From positions 1 through 11,346 of the forward strand of contig CAZPLZ010000109.1 in the NCBI GenBank assembly GCA_964587525.1: a DNA stretch of 11,346 nucleotides, read 5' to 3'. How positions within the stretch are numbered: position 1 is the stretch's first letter; each line of letters begins with the position of its first letter. The DNA comes from CAZPLZ01 sp964587525. Lineage in GTDB: Bacteria > Oederibacteriota > CAKKQC01. The position numbers and the translations under genes are program-made. This document shows, piece after piece, positions 1-5,683 of this stretch. Under the pieces are notes generated by a model. The model worked only from the letters and a program-made list of their open reading frames with translations, was not told the DNA's origin and did not search any database.

Positions 1-1801
1 CACTTAACTCCTGAATGATCCCATCGTGCACAAACCTTCCGGCGGCGTCGGTGATAACAGTGGTATTGAACGCGGTGTCCGGATTAGCAATGGAAACCGA
101 GACATTCGCAAAACCTTCGCTGGTGGACGGATCGCAGGGCGGAGAGCCCCCGCCGCAGATTTTCCAGACGGTGCCGGACACCGTGGACACCCGGCGCAAA
201 ATGAAGTGATCGGCGGAATCGAATCGCCAGTCAATGATTTCTCCCGCCAGAATGTCCTGACTGACCGTTCGCTCCTCCTTCGTATATCCTGTGACTGTCA
301 TCGACACGATCACCTTCACCGTGCCCGCCAGGCTGGGCAACACACCGGTGACATCTTTCTCCCCATCCGCTTCGGTCAGGACCGTTGCGGACCCGCCGTC
401 GGTTACATACACACTGGCCCATTGAAGATTATTATTGGGATCCCCGTTGAAGTACTCCCTCACCTTGACTTGGATCGTGGCAGGGGCGTTGCCCCACAGA
501 GTGGCGGAGAGGATAACCTCTGGAACTGGTTGTTGGCACGGAACTGTACAGGCTGTGCAAGCGGCTGGGACATACAGCGGCGGAGGGTCCACACCCCAGT
601 AGAAAGTCGTCGCCGAAAATGCCGCAGGGACTGTTGCCAAGGCGGCGGAATCCATGCAGATTGTAGCAGTCCCATATCTGCCCTGGGTCCGATTTTCAAG
701 GGTTACCTGGAAAGTCTTTGTGCCGACAACCGGCCAGGCCACGTCACTGATCGTGAACGAACATGGGGTGGCATCACAATCTCCGCTGACCGGATCAAAC
801 TTGATGCCAGATGATAGTCCGTCCGCGCTGTCAATGAAGACGATGTCCCCCGGAGACGCTCCGGTAAATCTTCCGACTATATGGACCCGATAAACCTTCA
901 CAGTCCAGATCCCTTTATTGAGGTGCGTCATGTCGCCCGTTTCGATCACAATTGACTGCTCGCAGGCTGCCTCCGAGCAGGGATCCCCGTCAAAATCTGA
1001 ATTGCCCACGGCATGCGCGCTGTCAAGGTACTCCGGCCCCCCGGCCAGTTTGATGATATATTCACCGTCGGGCAGGTCGCTAAAAAAGTATGAACCATCC
1101 GCCGGATCGACCGGCACGGAAAAACTTTGCCCTGTCCCAGGGTGCGTTGTGTACACCGTTAACGTTTTCCCCGTCACCAGCGTGTCGTCGGCATCGTCAA
1201 AGATGGTCCCGGAGATTTCCCCCCCGAAGCCGGCGGTTACTTTCATGTTGGCCAGCATGGAGGTCACCCGGACTTGACGAATTTTTTTTGCCAACCGCGA
1301 AAACCAGGTCACCGCCACCTCGATGTGCATCAGGTTGGAGGAATCATCCGTTCCCCCAACCACGGTGGGAAGATTGGGGAGCGGCCTCTGCTGTAGCCCG
1401 GTAGCCGTATCCTCCACACACTTGATCTTGACGTGCCGCCAGTATTCGACCTTGCCGGAAAGAATGGTCTCCGGCGTCCAGGGATCTTCACCTGGAGCTG
1501 GAGCTGTAGCGGGGTAGGGTGGAACATCCGGGAGCTGCGACATCGGGGCGGCTGGATCAGGCTGGTCGGGGTAGTAATATTTGGACACAAACGGAATCAA
1601 CGCCTGGTAGCCGCGCTTTTTCACCTCCGCCATCTTGTCCTGTGCCAGAACGAGCGCCCGGGCGCGCTCTTTGGCCACCAGAGTACCCTTCGTCACGGTC
1701 CTCAGCGCCGTCGTCAGAGCAACGATGAGAATCGCAATGATCAGTCCGACGATGGCGGCTTCAATAAGTGTCGCCCCGCTTTCGTGCCTGTTATTCCTCA
1801 T
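1..1801 (-). CDS. Large type IV pilin-like (PilV/GspI-type) pseudopilin with carboxypeptidase-regulatory-like domains, C-terminus off window
   Basis: I translated this frame by hand: 600 sense codons with no stop, leaving the window at its left edge, so the C-terminus is missing. A nine-residue basic leader (MRNNRHESG) precedes the class III signal G|ATLIE, with Glu at +5 of the mature protein and a hydrophobic helix to about residue 34. This is the prepilin-peptidase (PilD) site of type IV pilins and type II secretion pseudopilins. Residues 44-66 (ERARALVLAQDKMAEVKKRG) and 160-185 resemble minor pilins of the PilV/GspI class. Residues 188-258 and about 536 onward look like carboxypeptidase-regulatory-like beta-sandwich repeats (GxxSGTIFDD...DGSYFFSDLPDGEY; STVSGTVW...TDAAGRF). 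Paired cysteines (275/280, 342/347, 415/418/422, 549/556) could form disulfides. The start is ambiguous between ATG at 1801 and ATG at 1807; GGGTGG is better spaced from 1801. It overlaps the anti-sigma gene by about 11 bp. Position +1 is Ala rather than the usual Phe. The signal is clear; the exact role is not. Confidence 0.85.
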   Translation of the reverse strand, partial: MRNNRHESGATLIEAAIVGLIIAILIVALTTALRTVTKGTLVAKERARALVLAQDKMAEVKKRGYQALIPFVSKYYYPDQPDPAAPMSQLPDVPPYPATAPAPGEDPWTPETILSGKVEYWRHVKIKCVEDTATGLQQRPLPNLPTVVGGTDDSSNLMHIEVAVTWFSRLAKKIRQVRVTSMLANMKVTAGFGGEISGTIFDDADDTLVTGKTLTVYTTHPGTGQSFSVPVDPADGSYFFSDLPDGEYIIKLAGGPEYLDSAHAVGNSDFDGDPCSEAACEQSIVIETGDMTHLNKGIWTVKVYRVHIVGRFTGASPGDIVFIDSADGLSSGIKFDPVSGDCDATPCSFTISDVAWPVVGTKTFQVTLENRTQGRYGTATICMDSAALATVPAAFSATTFYWGVDPPPLYVPAACTACTVPCQQPVPEVILSATLWGNAPATIQVKVREYFNGDPNNNLQWASVYVTDGGSATVLTEADGEKDVTGVLPSLAGTVKVIVSMTVTGYTKEERTVSQDILAGEIIDWRFDSADHFILRRVSTVSGTVWKICGGGSPPCDPSTSEGFANVSVSIANPDTAFNTTVITDAAGRFVHDGIIQELS

Positions 1802-2750
1802 TGCCATCCACCCTTTCCCACAGTTCGACGCGGTCAACCAGGACCGGACCGCTGCATTCGATCTGCAGGCGGATATCCGCCAGACCGCGGCCAGCCTCAA
1901 CCTCTTCTCGCGGCAGTGTAAAGAGCACCCACCGCCATTCTCCCGGCTGGACCCGGCGGGTTGGCTCTCCAAGGCAACTCTCGCCGATGTTGAGCCCAGC
2001 CGTCAAGGTGACGGTAGCCGGACCCTCCCGGCAGGAGAGCCAAGCCGACACTGCCGTCAACTGAGGGAGATGCTGCCCCGGGGCGATAGCCACCCGCACT
2101 TCCAACGGCTCCAGCGCTGATCCCCCCCGGGAAAGGTATAACGCGCGCCGTCCTGAGTAGGCTGTGGCCCTGAGTTCCGGCTGCACGAACCCAGCCAGCG
2201 TGACCAGTTCCAGATCCGACACAACCTCAAAATCAGCAATCAGCGCCGGCGCCGGGCCGGTGCCGGCCTCCATCCCCGTTTTGGCCGGCACAACATCAAC
2301 AAGATCGGCCACCGCGCTGAGTTGGACTTTTCGCAGTTCGGCCGGCTCCTGCACGCCAGGAAACTCCAGGGCCGACTTAGCCATGAGCCAGCCAACCTTC
2401 TGTTTCATCTCCACTGGGGCGCCGGAGAGCCAAAGCAGCAAGAGTGCAGCCGCCATACCCGCCACGAGTACCGGGGTTGGGACCGTGCGCTGCCTGGCCG
2501 GCCTGGCCCGCGGCGGCTCTAGACTTTCCATCACCCGCGCTTCCAGGCGTGCCAGCTCCTGGGGTGAGAGCGCTACCCCGGCACCAGCCTGCGCCCACGC
2601 TTCGCGGGTGCGCTGGGCGAACTTGAACTCCACCTCGCAGTCCGGACAGCGCATCAGGTGCGCTTGCAGCCGGTTCTGGTCTTCCCCGCTGAGGGTGCCC
2701 TCCAGTGCGCGTTCGAAGAGTTCCTGGAGGTGCCCGTCCCTCACATCCAC
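1791..2750 (-). CDS. Membrane zinc-finger anti-sigma factor with C-terminal beta-sandwich (putative sensor) domain
   Basis: This 319-residue protein begins with a cytoplasmic zinc-binding anti-sigma (ZAS) domain carrying the HxxxCxxC motif His31-Cys35-Cys38 (AHLMRCPDCE). One transmembrane helix follows at about residues 93-110 (VLVAGMAAALLLLWLSG). The remaining 200 residues should lie outside the cytoplasmic membrane. Residues 172-315 look like a galactose-binding or CBM4/9-type jelly roll (AYSGRRALYL, GEWRWVLFTLP, LQIECSGPVLVDRVELWE); that is a pattern impression and not a proven fold. ZAS proteins hold an ECF sigma factor inactive until a signal releases it. GTG at 2750 is chosen because GGGAGG at 2765-2760 is well spaced from it; a second GTG at 2744 would give a GTGA overlap with the sigma stop. 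The gene overlaps the ECF gene upstream by 10 bp and the pseudopilin downstream, which implies translational coupling of all three. Confidence 0.85.
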   Translation of the reverse strand: MDVRDGHLQELFERALEGTLSGEDQNRLQAHLMRCPDCEVEFKFAQRTREAWAQAGAGVALSPQELARLEARVMESLEPPRARPARQRTVPTPVLVAGMAAALLLLWLSGAPVEMKQKVGWLMAKSALEFPGVQEPAELRKVQLSAVADLVDVVPAKTGMEAGTGPAPALIADFEVVSDLELVTLAGFVQPELRATAYSGRRALYLSRGGSALEPLEVRVAIAPGQHLPQLTAVSAWLSCREGPATVTLTAGLNIGESCLGEPTRRVQPGEWRWVLFTLPREEVEAGRGLADIRLQIECSGPVLVDRVELWERVDGNEE

Positions 2751-3340
2751 GCTGTCTTCCCTCCCTTCGCCTCTAGCCGGGCACGCAACAGCTCCCGGCC
2801 CCGCCTAAGCCAGCTCAGAACGGTAGGCACGGGCTTCCCTACCGCCTCAGCCACCTCCCGGCAGCTCAACCCCTCCAGCTCGTGCAGGAGGATGGCCTGC
2901 CGGTACGGCTCCTTCAGCCGGGTGATCTCCCCCCGCAGCCGTGTGGCGAGCACATGATCTTGGGTTTCCAGCTCCGGACGCTGTGCATCCGGTCCAGGCA
3001 GCTCCTCCGACTCAAACAACCGCCGGGTGCGACGCGCCAGCTTGCTCAACCAGCTTTTGGCCTGGTCCGTGTGGACATTGGCCGCGATGCGGAAAATCCA
3101 AGGCTTGAACGGCCGGGATGGATCATAGTGTTCCCGGGCGCGGTGGACACGCACGAAGGTCTCCTGAACCAGGTCTTGGGCGAGCTCCCGGTCATGGCTC
3201 ATGTGATACAGATACCCAAACAGACGCTGCGCATACCGCCGGAAGAGCTCCTGGAAAGCCTCTGGCTCACCGCCGGCGTATGTCGCCATGACCTGCGCAT
3301 CGCTTCTCTCTGAACGCCTTTCAATGTCATCGCCTCTCAT
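2741..3340 (-). CDS. ECF-family RNA polymerase sigma factor
   Basis: The 199-residue protein has the two-domain ECF layout. Sigma region 2 spans about residues 25-92 and includes DLVQETFVRVHRARE (56-70) and PWIFRIAANVHTD (80-92). A short linker follows, then sigma region 4 at about 132-192 (YRQAILLHELEGLSCREVAEAVGKPVPTVLSWLRRGRELL, in two stretches), a helix-turn-helix for the -35 element. Length is normal for the family. ATG at 3340 gives a typical short N-terminal extension; ATG at 3289 (residue 18) is a possible alternative because no strong Shine-Dalgarno precedes 3340. The gene overlaps its anti-sigma partner by 10 bp, the usual pairing. It probably directs transcription of an envelope or surface regulon that includes the downstream pseudopilin, and may autoregulate. 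I did not see a clear GGAAC-type -35 motif upstream. Confidence 0.93.
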   Translation of the reverse strand: MRGDDIERRSERSDAQVMATYAGGEPEAFQELFRRYAQRLFGYLYHMSHDRELAQDLVQETFVRVHRAREHYDPSRPFKPWIFRIAANVHTDQAKSWLSKLARRTRRLFESEELPGPDAQRPELETQDHVLATRLRGEITRLKEPYRQAILLHELEGLSCREVAEAVGKPVPTVLSWLRRGRELLRARLEAKGGKTAWM

Positions 3341-3373
3341 TAAGCCTATACGAGGCAGAGGGGCAGATTATTG

Positions 3374-3400
3374 CACACCCCCCAAAGGGGGGAGAGGGAA
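3374..3400. repeat. Palindromic intergenic repeat, copy A (C6-AAA-G6)
   Basis: CCCCCC (3378-3383), AAA, GGGGGG (3387-3392) forms a 6-bp all-GC hairpin, followed on the plus strand by AGAGGGAATAAGG. Copy B near 3888 matches it: both read CACCC...CCCC, AAAGGGGG, AGAGG, AA, AGG. The element lies between the tRNA-Val 3' end and the ECF sigma gene, so on the transcribed strand its hairpin could weaken read-through. There is no U-tract directly after the stem, so I do not call it an intrinsic terminator. Similar C-run/G-run palindromes with an AGAGGG flank occur as dispersed intergenic repeats in many bacteria; whether this genome carries many is unknown. Confidence 0.6.
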
Positions 3401-3445
3401 TAAGGGAGAGATTTTTGTATGAGCCGTCCGCAATCTGATACGACA

Positions 3446-3518
3446 TAGGCGGTACAGGATTCGAACCTGTGACTTCCATCGTGTGAGGATGGCACTCTCG
3501 CCACTGAGTTAACCGCCC
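3446..3518 (-). tRNA. tRNA-Val (anticodon CAC)
   Basis: The minus strand folds into a complete 73-nt cloverleaf. The acceptor is GGGCGGT with ACCGCCT (G1:U72 is a wobble), the D-stem ACTC/GAGT, and the anticodon stem CCATC/GATGG around the loop CTCACAC. The anticodon is CAC at 3485-3483, which reads GUG valine codons. The variable loop has 5 nt and the T-arm is ACAGG TTCGAAT CCTGT. The discriminator base is A, as expected for valine. No CCA is encoded after it (TGT follows), so the 3' end must be added by the CCA-adding enzyme. The tRNA starts 15 bp after the stop codon of the TPR gene, with no obvious promoter between, so it may be processed from a shared transcript. Confidence 0.96.
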
Positions 3519-3533
3519 AACGAATTTACAATA

Positions 3534-3875
3534 TCAGTTTTGGCTGGGTTTTTTGAGTTGGTCTTTCCAGCCCAGGACCCTGGCCTTCGCCTGAGCGTCC
3601 TCCGCCTCTTTGATCTTCCCCTGCCGCTGAAGCAACATCGAGAGCGTCGCATAGGACAAGGTATCGTTAGGCGCCGCCTCCACGAGCTTCTGCGCCCAGG
3701 ACACCGCCTCGTCCACCAGACCCTTCTGCCCGTTCGCCATGGCCAGCCCACGCAGGGCTTCCTTGTCGGCGGGATCGGCCTTCAGGGCTCGCTCGAACAG
3801 CGAAATTGCTTCATCAAATTTTCCCTGCATGAACTGTTTGAGCGCTTCTGCACGAATTTGCTCTGGTGCCGTCAT
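3534..3875 (-). CDS. Small tetratricopeptide repeat (TPR) protein
   Basis: The product has 113 residues and is almost wholly TPR. About three 34-residue helical repeats are visible: residues 10-42 (ALKQFMQGKFDEAISLFERA, then DPADKEAL), 43-76 (GLVDEAVSWAQKLVEAAPND) and 77-104 (LLQRQGKIKEAEDAQAKA). The end is short and basic (KKPSQN). No signal peptide or membrane helix is seen, so it is presumably a soluble protein-protein interaction scaffold; the partner cannot be read from the sequence. The frame extends to a GTG at 3890, but a strong GAGGGGG lies just upstream of tandem ATGs at 3878 and 3875, and spacing favours 3875. That ribosome site borders the palindromic repeat. The gene lies 70 bp after the sigma gene and 15 bp before tRNA-Val, probably in the sigma transcript. 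Confidence 0.8.
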   Translation of the reverse strand: MTAPEQIRAEALKQFMQGKFDEAISLFERALKADPADKEALRGLAMANGQKGLVDEAVSWAQKLVEAAPNDTLSYATLSMLLQRQGKIKEAEDAQAKARVLGWKDQLKKPSQN

Positions 3876-3882
3876 CATGGGC

Positions 3883-3911
3883 CCCCTCACCCTCCCCGAA
3901 AGGGGGAGAGG
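3883..3911. repeat. Palindromic intergenic repeat, copy B, overlapping the TPR gene ribosome-binding region
   Basis: CTCCCC (3892-3897), a GAAAG loop and GGGGAG (3903-3908) form a hairpin, with an outer CC/GG pairing possible across one bulged base. It shares its core and flanks with copy A about 510 bp away, in the same orientation. On the transcribed strand its 3' arm and flank read GGGGAGGGTGAGGGGG just before the TPR start, so the repeat appears to supply, and could partly sequester, the Shine-Dalgarno of that gene. It also sits 35 bp past the sigma stop codon. Confidence 0.55.
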
Positions 3912-3945
3912 AACAGGTGGAAGGTGACGACTCTTGAGACCCTTC

Positions 3946-5088
3946 TTACGATGAGGTCAGGAATCCCCTGAGCTGCCAACTCCGGGACGGGTGGCGCAGC
4001 TTCCGGAGCGCTTTGGACTCGATCTGCCGGATGCGCTCGCGCGTGACCTTGAAAACAGTCCCCACCTCCTCCAACGTGTGCGGGCGGCCATACTGCCCCA
4101 GGCCGAACCGCAACCTCAGGACACCGGCCTCGCGTTCCTTCAGCGTATCCAGCACCCGGCTCACCTGCTCGCGCAACAGCATATACGCGGCTGCGTAGGC
4201 CGGCGACACCACTTCCTTGTCCTCGATGAAGTCACCCAAGTGACTGTCCCGCTCTTCACCAATCGGCGTTTCGAGCGAGATGGGCTCCTGCGCGATCTTC
4301 AGAATCTGCCGCACCTTATCCGTCGTGGTGTCCATCTTGGCCGCCACCTCTTCGGGGGTCGGCTCGCGCCCCCGCGACTGCACCAGCTCCCGGGAGGATT
4401 TGATCATCTTGTTGATCGTTTCAATCATGTGCACCGGAATTCGGATGGTCCGAGCCTGGTCCGCGATGGCACGGGTGATCGCTTGGCGGATCCACCACGT
4501 CGCGTAGGTGGAAAACTTATAGCCCCGCCGGTACTCGAACTTCTCCGCAGCACGCATCAATCCGATGTTGCCTTCCTGAATGAGATCGAGGAACGAGAGC
4601 CCGCGGTTGGTGTATTTCTTGGCGATTGACACCACGAGTCGCAGGTTGGCCTCCACGAGCTTCTTGCGGGATTCAAGTGCCGCCCTCTCCCCCTCCTCCA
4701 ACTCCCTGACCAGACGTTCCAGATCCATGGGATGCATCTGAGCATCCGCCTCAAGCTGTTTGAGAGCCCTTGTCGTTTCGAAGGCCTCTCGTGATTTTTC
4801 CACCAGGGTTTCGGCACTGAGGTGACCGTTGCGTCTGAGAAATCTCTTGCGCCCATTTTTCCTGTCAAACGCAGCCGACCGAGCGGCAGATTTCAGCTCA
4901 TACAACGACAGGTGGGTCGTCTGCTCGATCTGATGGAGTTTTTCCCTCAAGCTGCGGGCCTGGTAACCGGCTCCCTTGACCTTCCGCACCAACCGGGCGC
5001 GTTCTTTCGGACTGATCCTCAGGCGGCGCAACTCCTGCACGATCAGCCGCCGCAGACCCTCTGCTTCTTTCGCCCGTTTACTCTTCAA
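3946..5088 (-). CDS. Primary-type (RpoD/SigA-like) sigma-70 factor lacking regions 1.1 and 1.2
   Basis: Residues 145-380 match the conserved core of housekeeping sigma factors. Region 2.1-2.2 is ANLRLVVSIAKKYTNRGLSF and FLDLIQEGNIGL; 2.3-2.4 is YKFSTYATWWIRQAITRAIA and ARTIRIPVHMIETINK. Region 3 is at about 220-290 (TPEEVAAKM, PISLETPIGEERDSHLGDFI). Region 4.2 is VTRERIRQIESKALRKLRHP at 348-367. It should therefore recognise ordinary -10/-35 promoters. Residues 1-144 are basic and helical and align with the tail of the non-conserved region of E. coli sigma-70 (HQIEQTTHLSLYELK resembles QQIEEETGLTIEQVK). I find no region 1.2 motif (DPVRxYLRxIG...LLTxEEE), and only 121 bp separate the gene from smpB. 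At 380 residues it is short for an RpoD. The start is TTG at 5088 with AAGGGAAAAGGGGA before it; GTG at 5040 is an alternative. A second, full-length RpoD elsewhere is likely but cannot be seen here. Confidence 0.9.
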   Translation of the reverse strand: MKSKRAKEAEGLRRLIVQELRRLRISPKERARLVRKVKGAGYQARSLREKLHQIEQTTHLSLYELKSAARSAAFDRKNGRKRFLRRNGHLSAETLVEKSREAFETTRALKQLEADAQMHPMDLERLVRELEEGERAALESRKKLVEANLRLVVSIAKKYTNRGLSFLDLIQEGNIGLMRAAEKFEYRRGYKFSTYATWWIRQAITRAIADQARTIRIPVHMIETINKMIKSSRELVQSRGREPTPEEVAAKMDTTTDKVRQILKIAQEPISLETPIGEERDSHLGDFIEDKEVVSPAYAAAYMLLREQVSRVLDTLKEREAGVLRLRFGLGQYGRPHTLEEVGTVFKVTRERIRQIESKALRKLRHPSRSWQLRGFLTSS

Positions 5089-5147
5089 TCCCCTTTTCCC
5101 TTTTTCCAGTGCTCGTAGTGATGCTCAACGCTCCCCGGTGGCTTCAT
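5085..5147 (-). CDS. Candidate 20-codon upstream ORF (leader peptide) of the sigma gene
   Basis: ATG at 5147 opens a 20-codon frame, rich in His and Lys, that ends at TGA 5087-5085. That stop overlaps the sigma TTG start as TTGA, the same geometry seen at leuD/leuB and leuB/rnr. The ATG lies only about 6 nt after the predicted transcription start, so the message would be almost leaderless. The end of the frame contains the purine tract that also serves as the sigma ribosome site. It could be a coupling leader, the true N-terminus joined by a -1 shift, or chance. No homology evidence is available. Confidence 0.3.
   Translation of the reverse strand: MKPPGSVEHHYEHWKKGKGD
5089..5106 (-). promoter_or_regulatory. 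Purine tract: ribosome-binding site of the sigma gene, with an in-phase slippery heptamer
   Basis: The transcribed strand reads GGAAAAAGGGAAAAGGGGA directly before the TTG at 5088. AAGGGA lies about 8 nt upstream of TTG and is the likely Shine-Dalgarno. In the upstream ORF frame the bases at 5100-5094 read G GGA AAA, an X XXY YYZ heptamer. A -1 slip there would enter the sigma frame nine bases before the upstream ORF stop. Confidence 0.45.
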
Positions 5148-5160
5148 CTAGGTTCCCGAG

Positions 5161-5189
5161 AGTGTATCGCGCGTACCACACCCCGTCAA
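5161..5189 (-). promoter_or_regulatory. Sigma-70 promoter of the sigma-factor/TPR/tRNA-Val unit
   Basis: On the minus strand TTGACG (5189-5184) and TACACT (5166-5161) are separated by exactly 17 bp, close to the housekeeping consensus. The predicted start is the A at about 5154, giving a leader of about 65 nt before the sigma TTG. The promoter begins 21 bp after the smpB stop. No intrinsic terminator separates it from smpB, so read-through from the leu-rnr-smpB unit may add to it. Confidence 0.7.
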
Positions 5190-5209
5190 GCGCCTCCCAC
5201 CGCCCTCGG

Positions 5210-5683
5210 TTACCGCCGGCGGGCCTCTCGCATCTCGCGTTCAGCTTCCCGCTTTTTTATCACTTCCCGCCGGTCAGCCGCCTTGCGCCCCCTGGCGATG
5301 GCGATCTCCACCTTGGCCCATCCGCGGTTGCTGAAATACAGCTTCAGGGGGACCAGCGTCATGCCCTTCCCGGAGGTCCGGCCAATGAGCCGGTTAAGCT
5401 CCACCCGGTGCACAAGCAGCTTGCGCTTACGGGTGGGAGAGGGGGAGTATGGCGAAGCCTGATACGCGCTGACGTGCAACTGGCACAAATACAACTGCCC
5501 CCCTTCAATCTGCCCATAGCTGTCCCGCATGTCCACCCTTCCCAAGCGCAGGGATTTCACCTCCGCGCCCACCAGCTCGATCCCCGCTTCGAAGGTCTCC
5601 TCGATCTCATAATCATGCCGGGCCCGCCGGTTTGTGGCGATCAGCCGGGCCTGATGGGCCGGTGGTGATTTACGTTGAGGCAA
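5210..5683 (-). CDS. smpB: SsrA-binding protein SmpB
   Basis: The 157-residue protein binds tmRNA (SsrA) and brings it to stalled ribosomes for trans-translation. Family signatures are present in order: NRRARHDYEIEETFEAGIEL (18-37), GAEVKSLRLGRVDMRDSYGQ (39-58), RKRKLLVHRVELNRLIG (85-101), KGMTLVPLKLYF (106-117) and VEIAIARGRK (125-134). The basic tail (REVIKKREAEREMREARRR) is the part that enters the decoding centre in known SmpB proteins. The loop between the beta strands near residue 80 (SPYSPSPTRKR) is shorter than in many homologues. TTG at 5683 is the only start before the conserved NRRARHDYEI; no clear Shine-Dalgarno precedes it. The gene overlaps rnr by 14 bp, suggesting coupling. The rnr-smpB pairing recurs in other bacteria, since RNase R degrades messages freed by trans-translation. 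No ssrA gene follows here. Confidence 0.96.
   Translation of the reverse strand: MPQRKSPPAHQARLIATNRRARHDYEIEETFEAGIELVGAEVKSLRLGRVDMRDSYGQIEGGQLYLCQLHVSAYQASPYSPSPTRKRKLLVHRVELNRLIGRTSGKGMTLVPLKLYFSNRGWAKVEIAIARGRKAADRREVIKKREAEREMREARRR

Noticed and set aside
26..814. 262-codon plus-strand open frame
   Set aside because: It lies opposite the pseudopilin frame, which has a clear signal sequence and domain motifs. The plus-strand translation is low-complexity, rich in Arg/Pro/His, and resembles nothing.
2164..2808. 214-codon plus-strand open frame rich in Ser and Ala
   Set aside because: It is the shadow of the anti-sigma gene, whose zinc-finger motif, membrane helix and overlaps are convincing.
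3374..3445. Intrinsic terminator after tRNA-Val
   Set aside because: The GC hairpin is strong, but no U-tract directly follows it in the direction of transcription.
3446..3518. tRNA-associated integration site (att) for a mobile element
   Set aside because: No integrase, no direct repeat of the tRNA 3' end and no change in coding style nearby were seen.
5089..5209. ssrA (tmRNA) gene expected after smpB
   Set aside because: The gap is only 121 bp and contains a promoter and short leader, with no tRNA-like ends or tag frame.
5425..5455. Third copy of the palindromic repeat inside smpB (purine run GGGAGAGGGGGAG)
   Set aside because: Only one arm is similar, it forms no hairpin with an AAA loop, and it encodes a normal SmpB loop.
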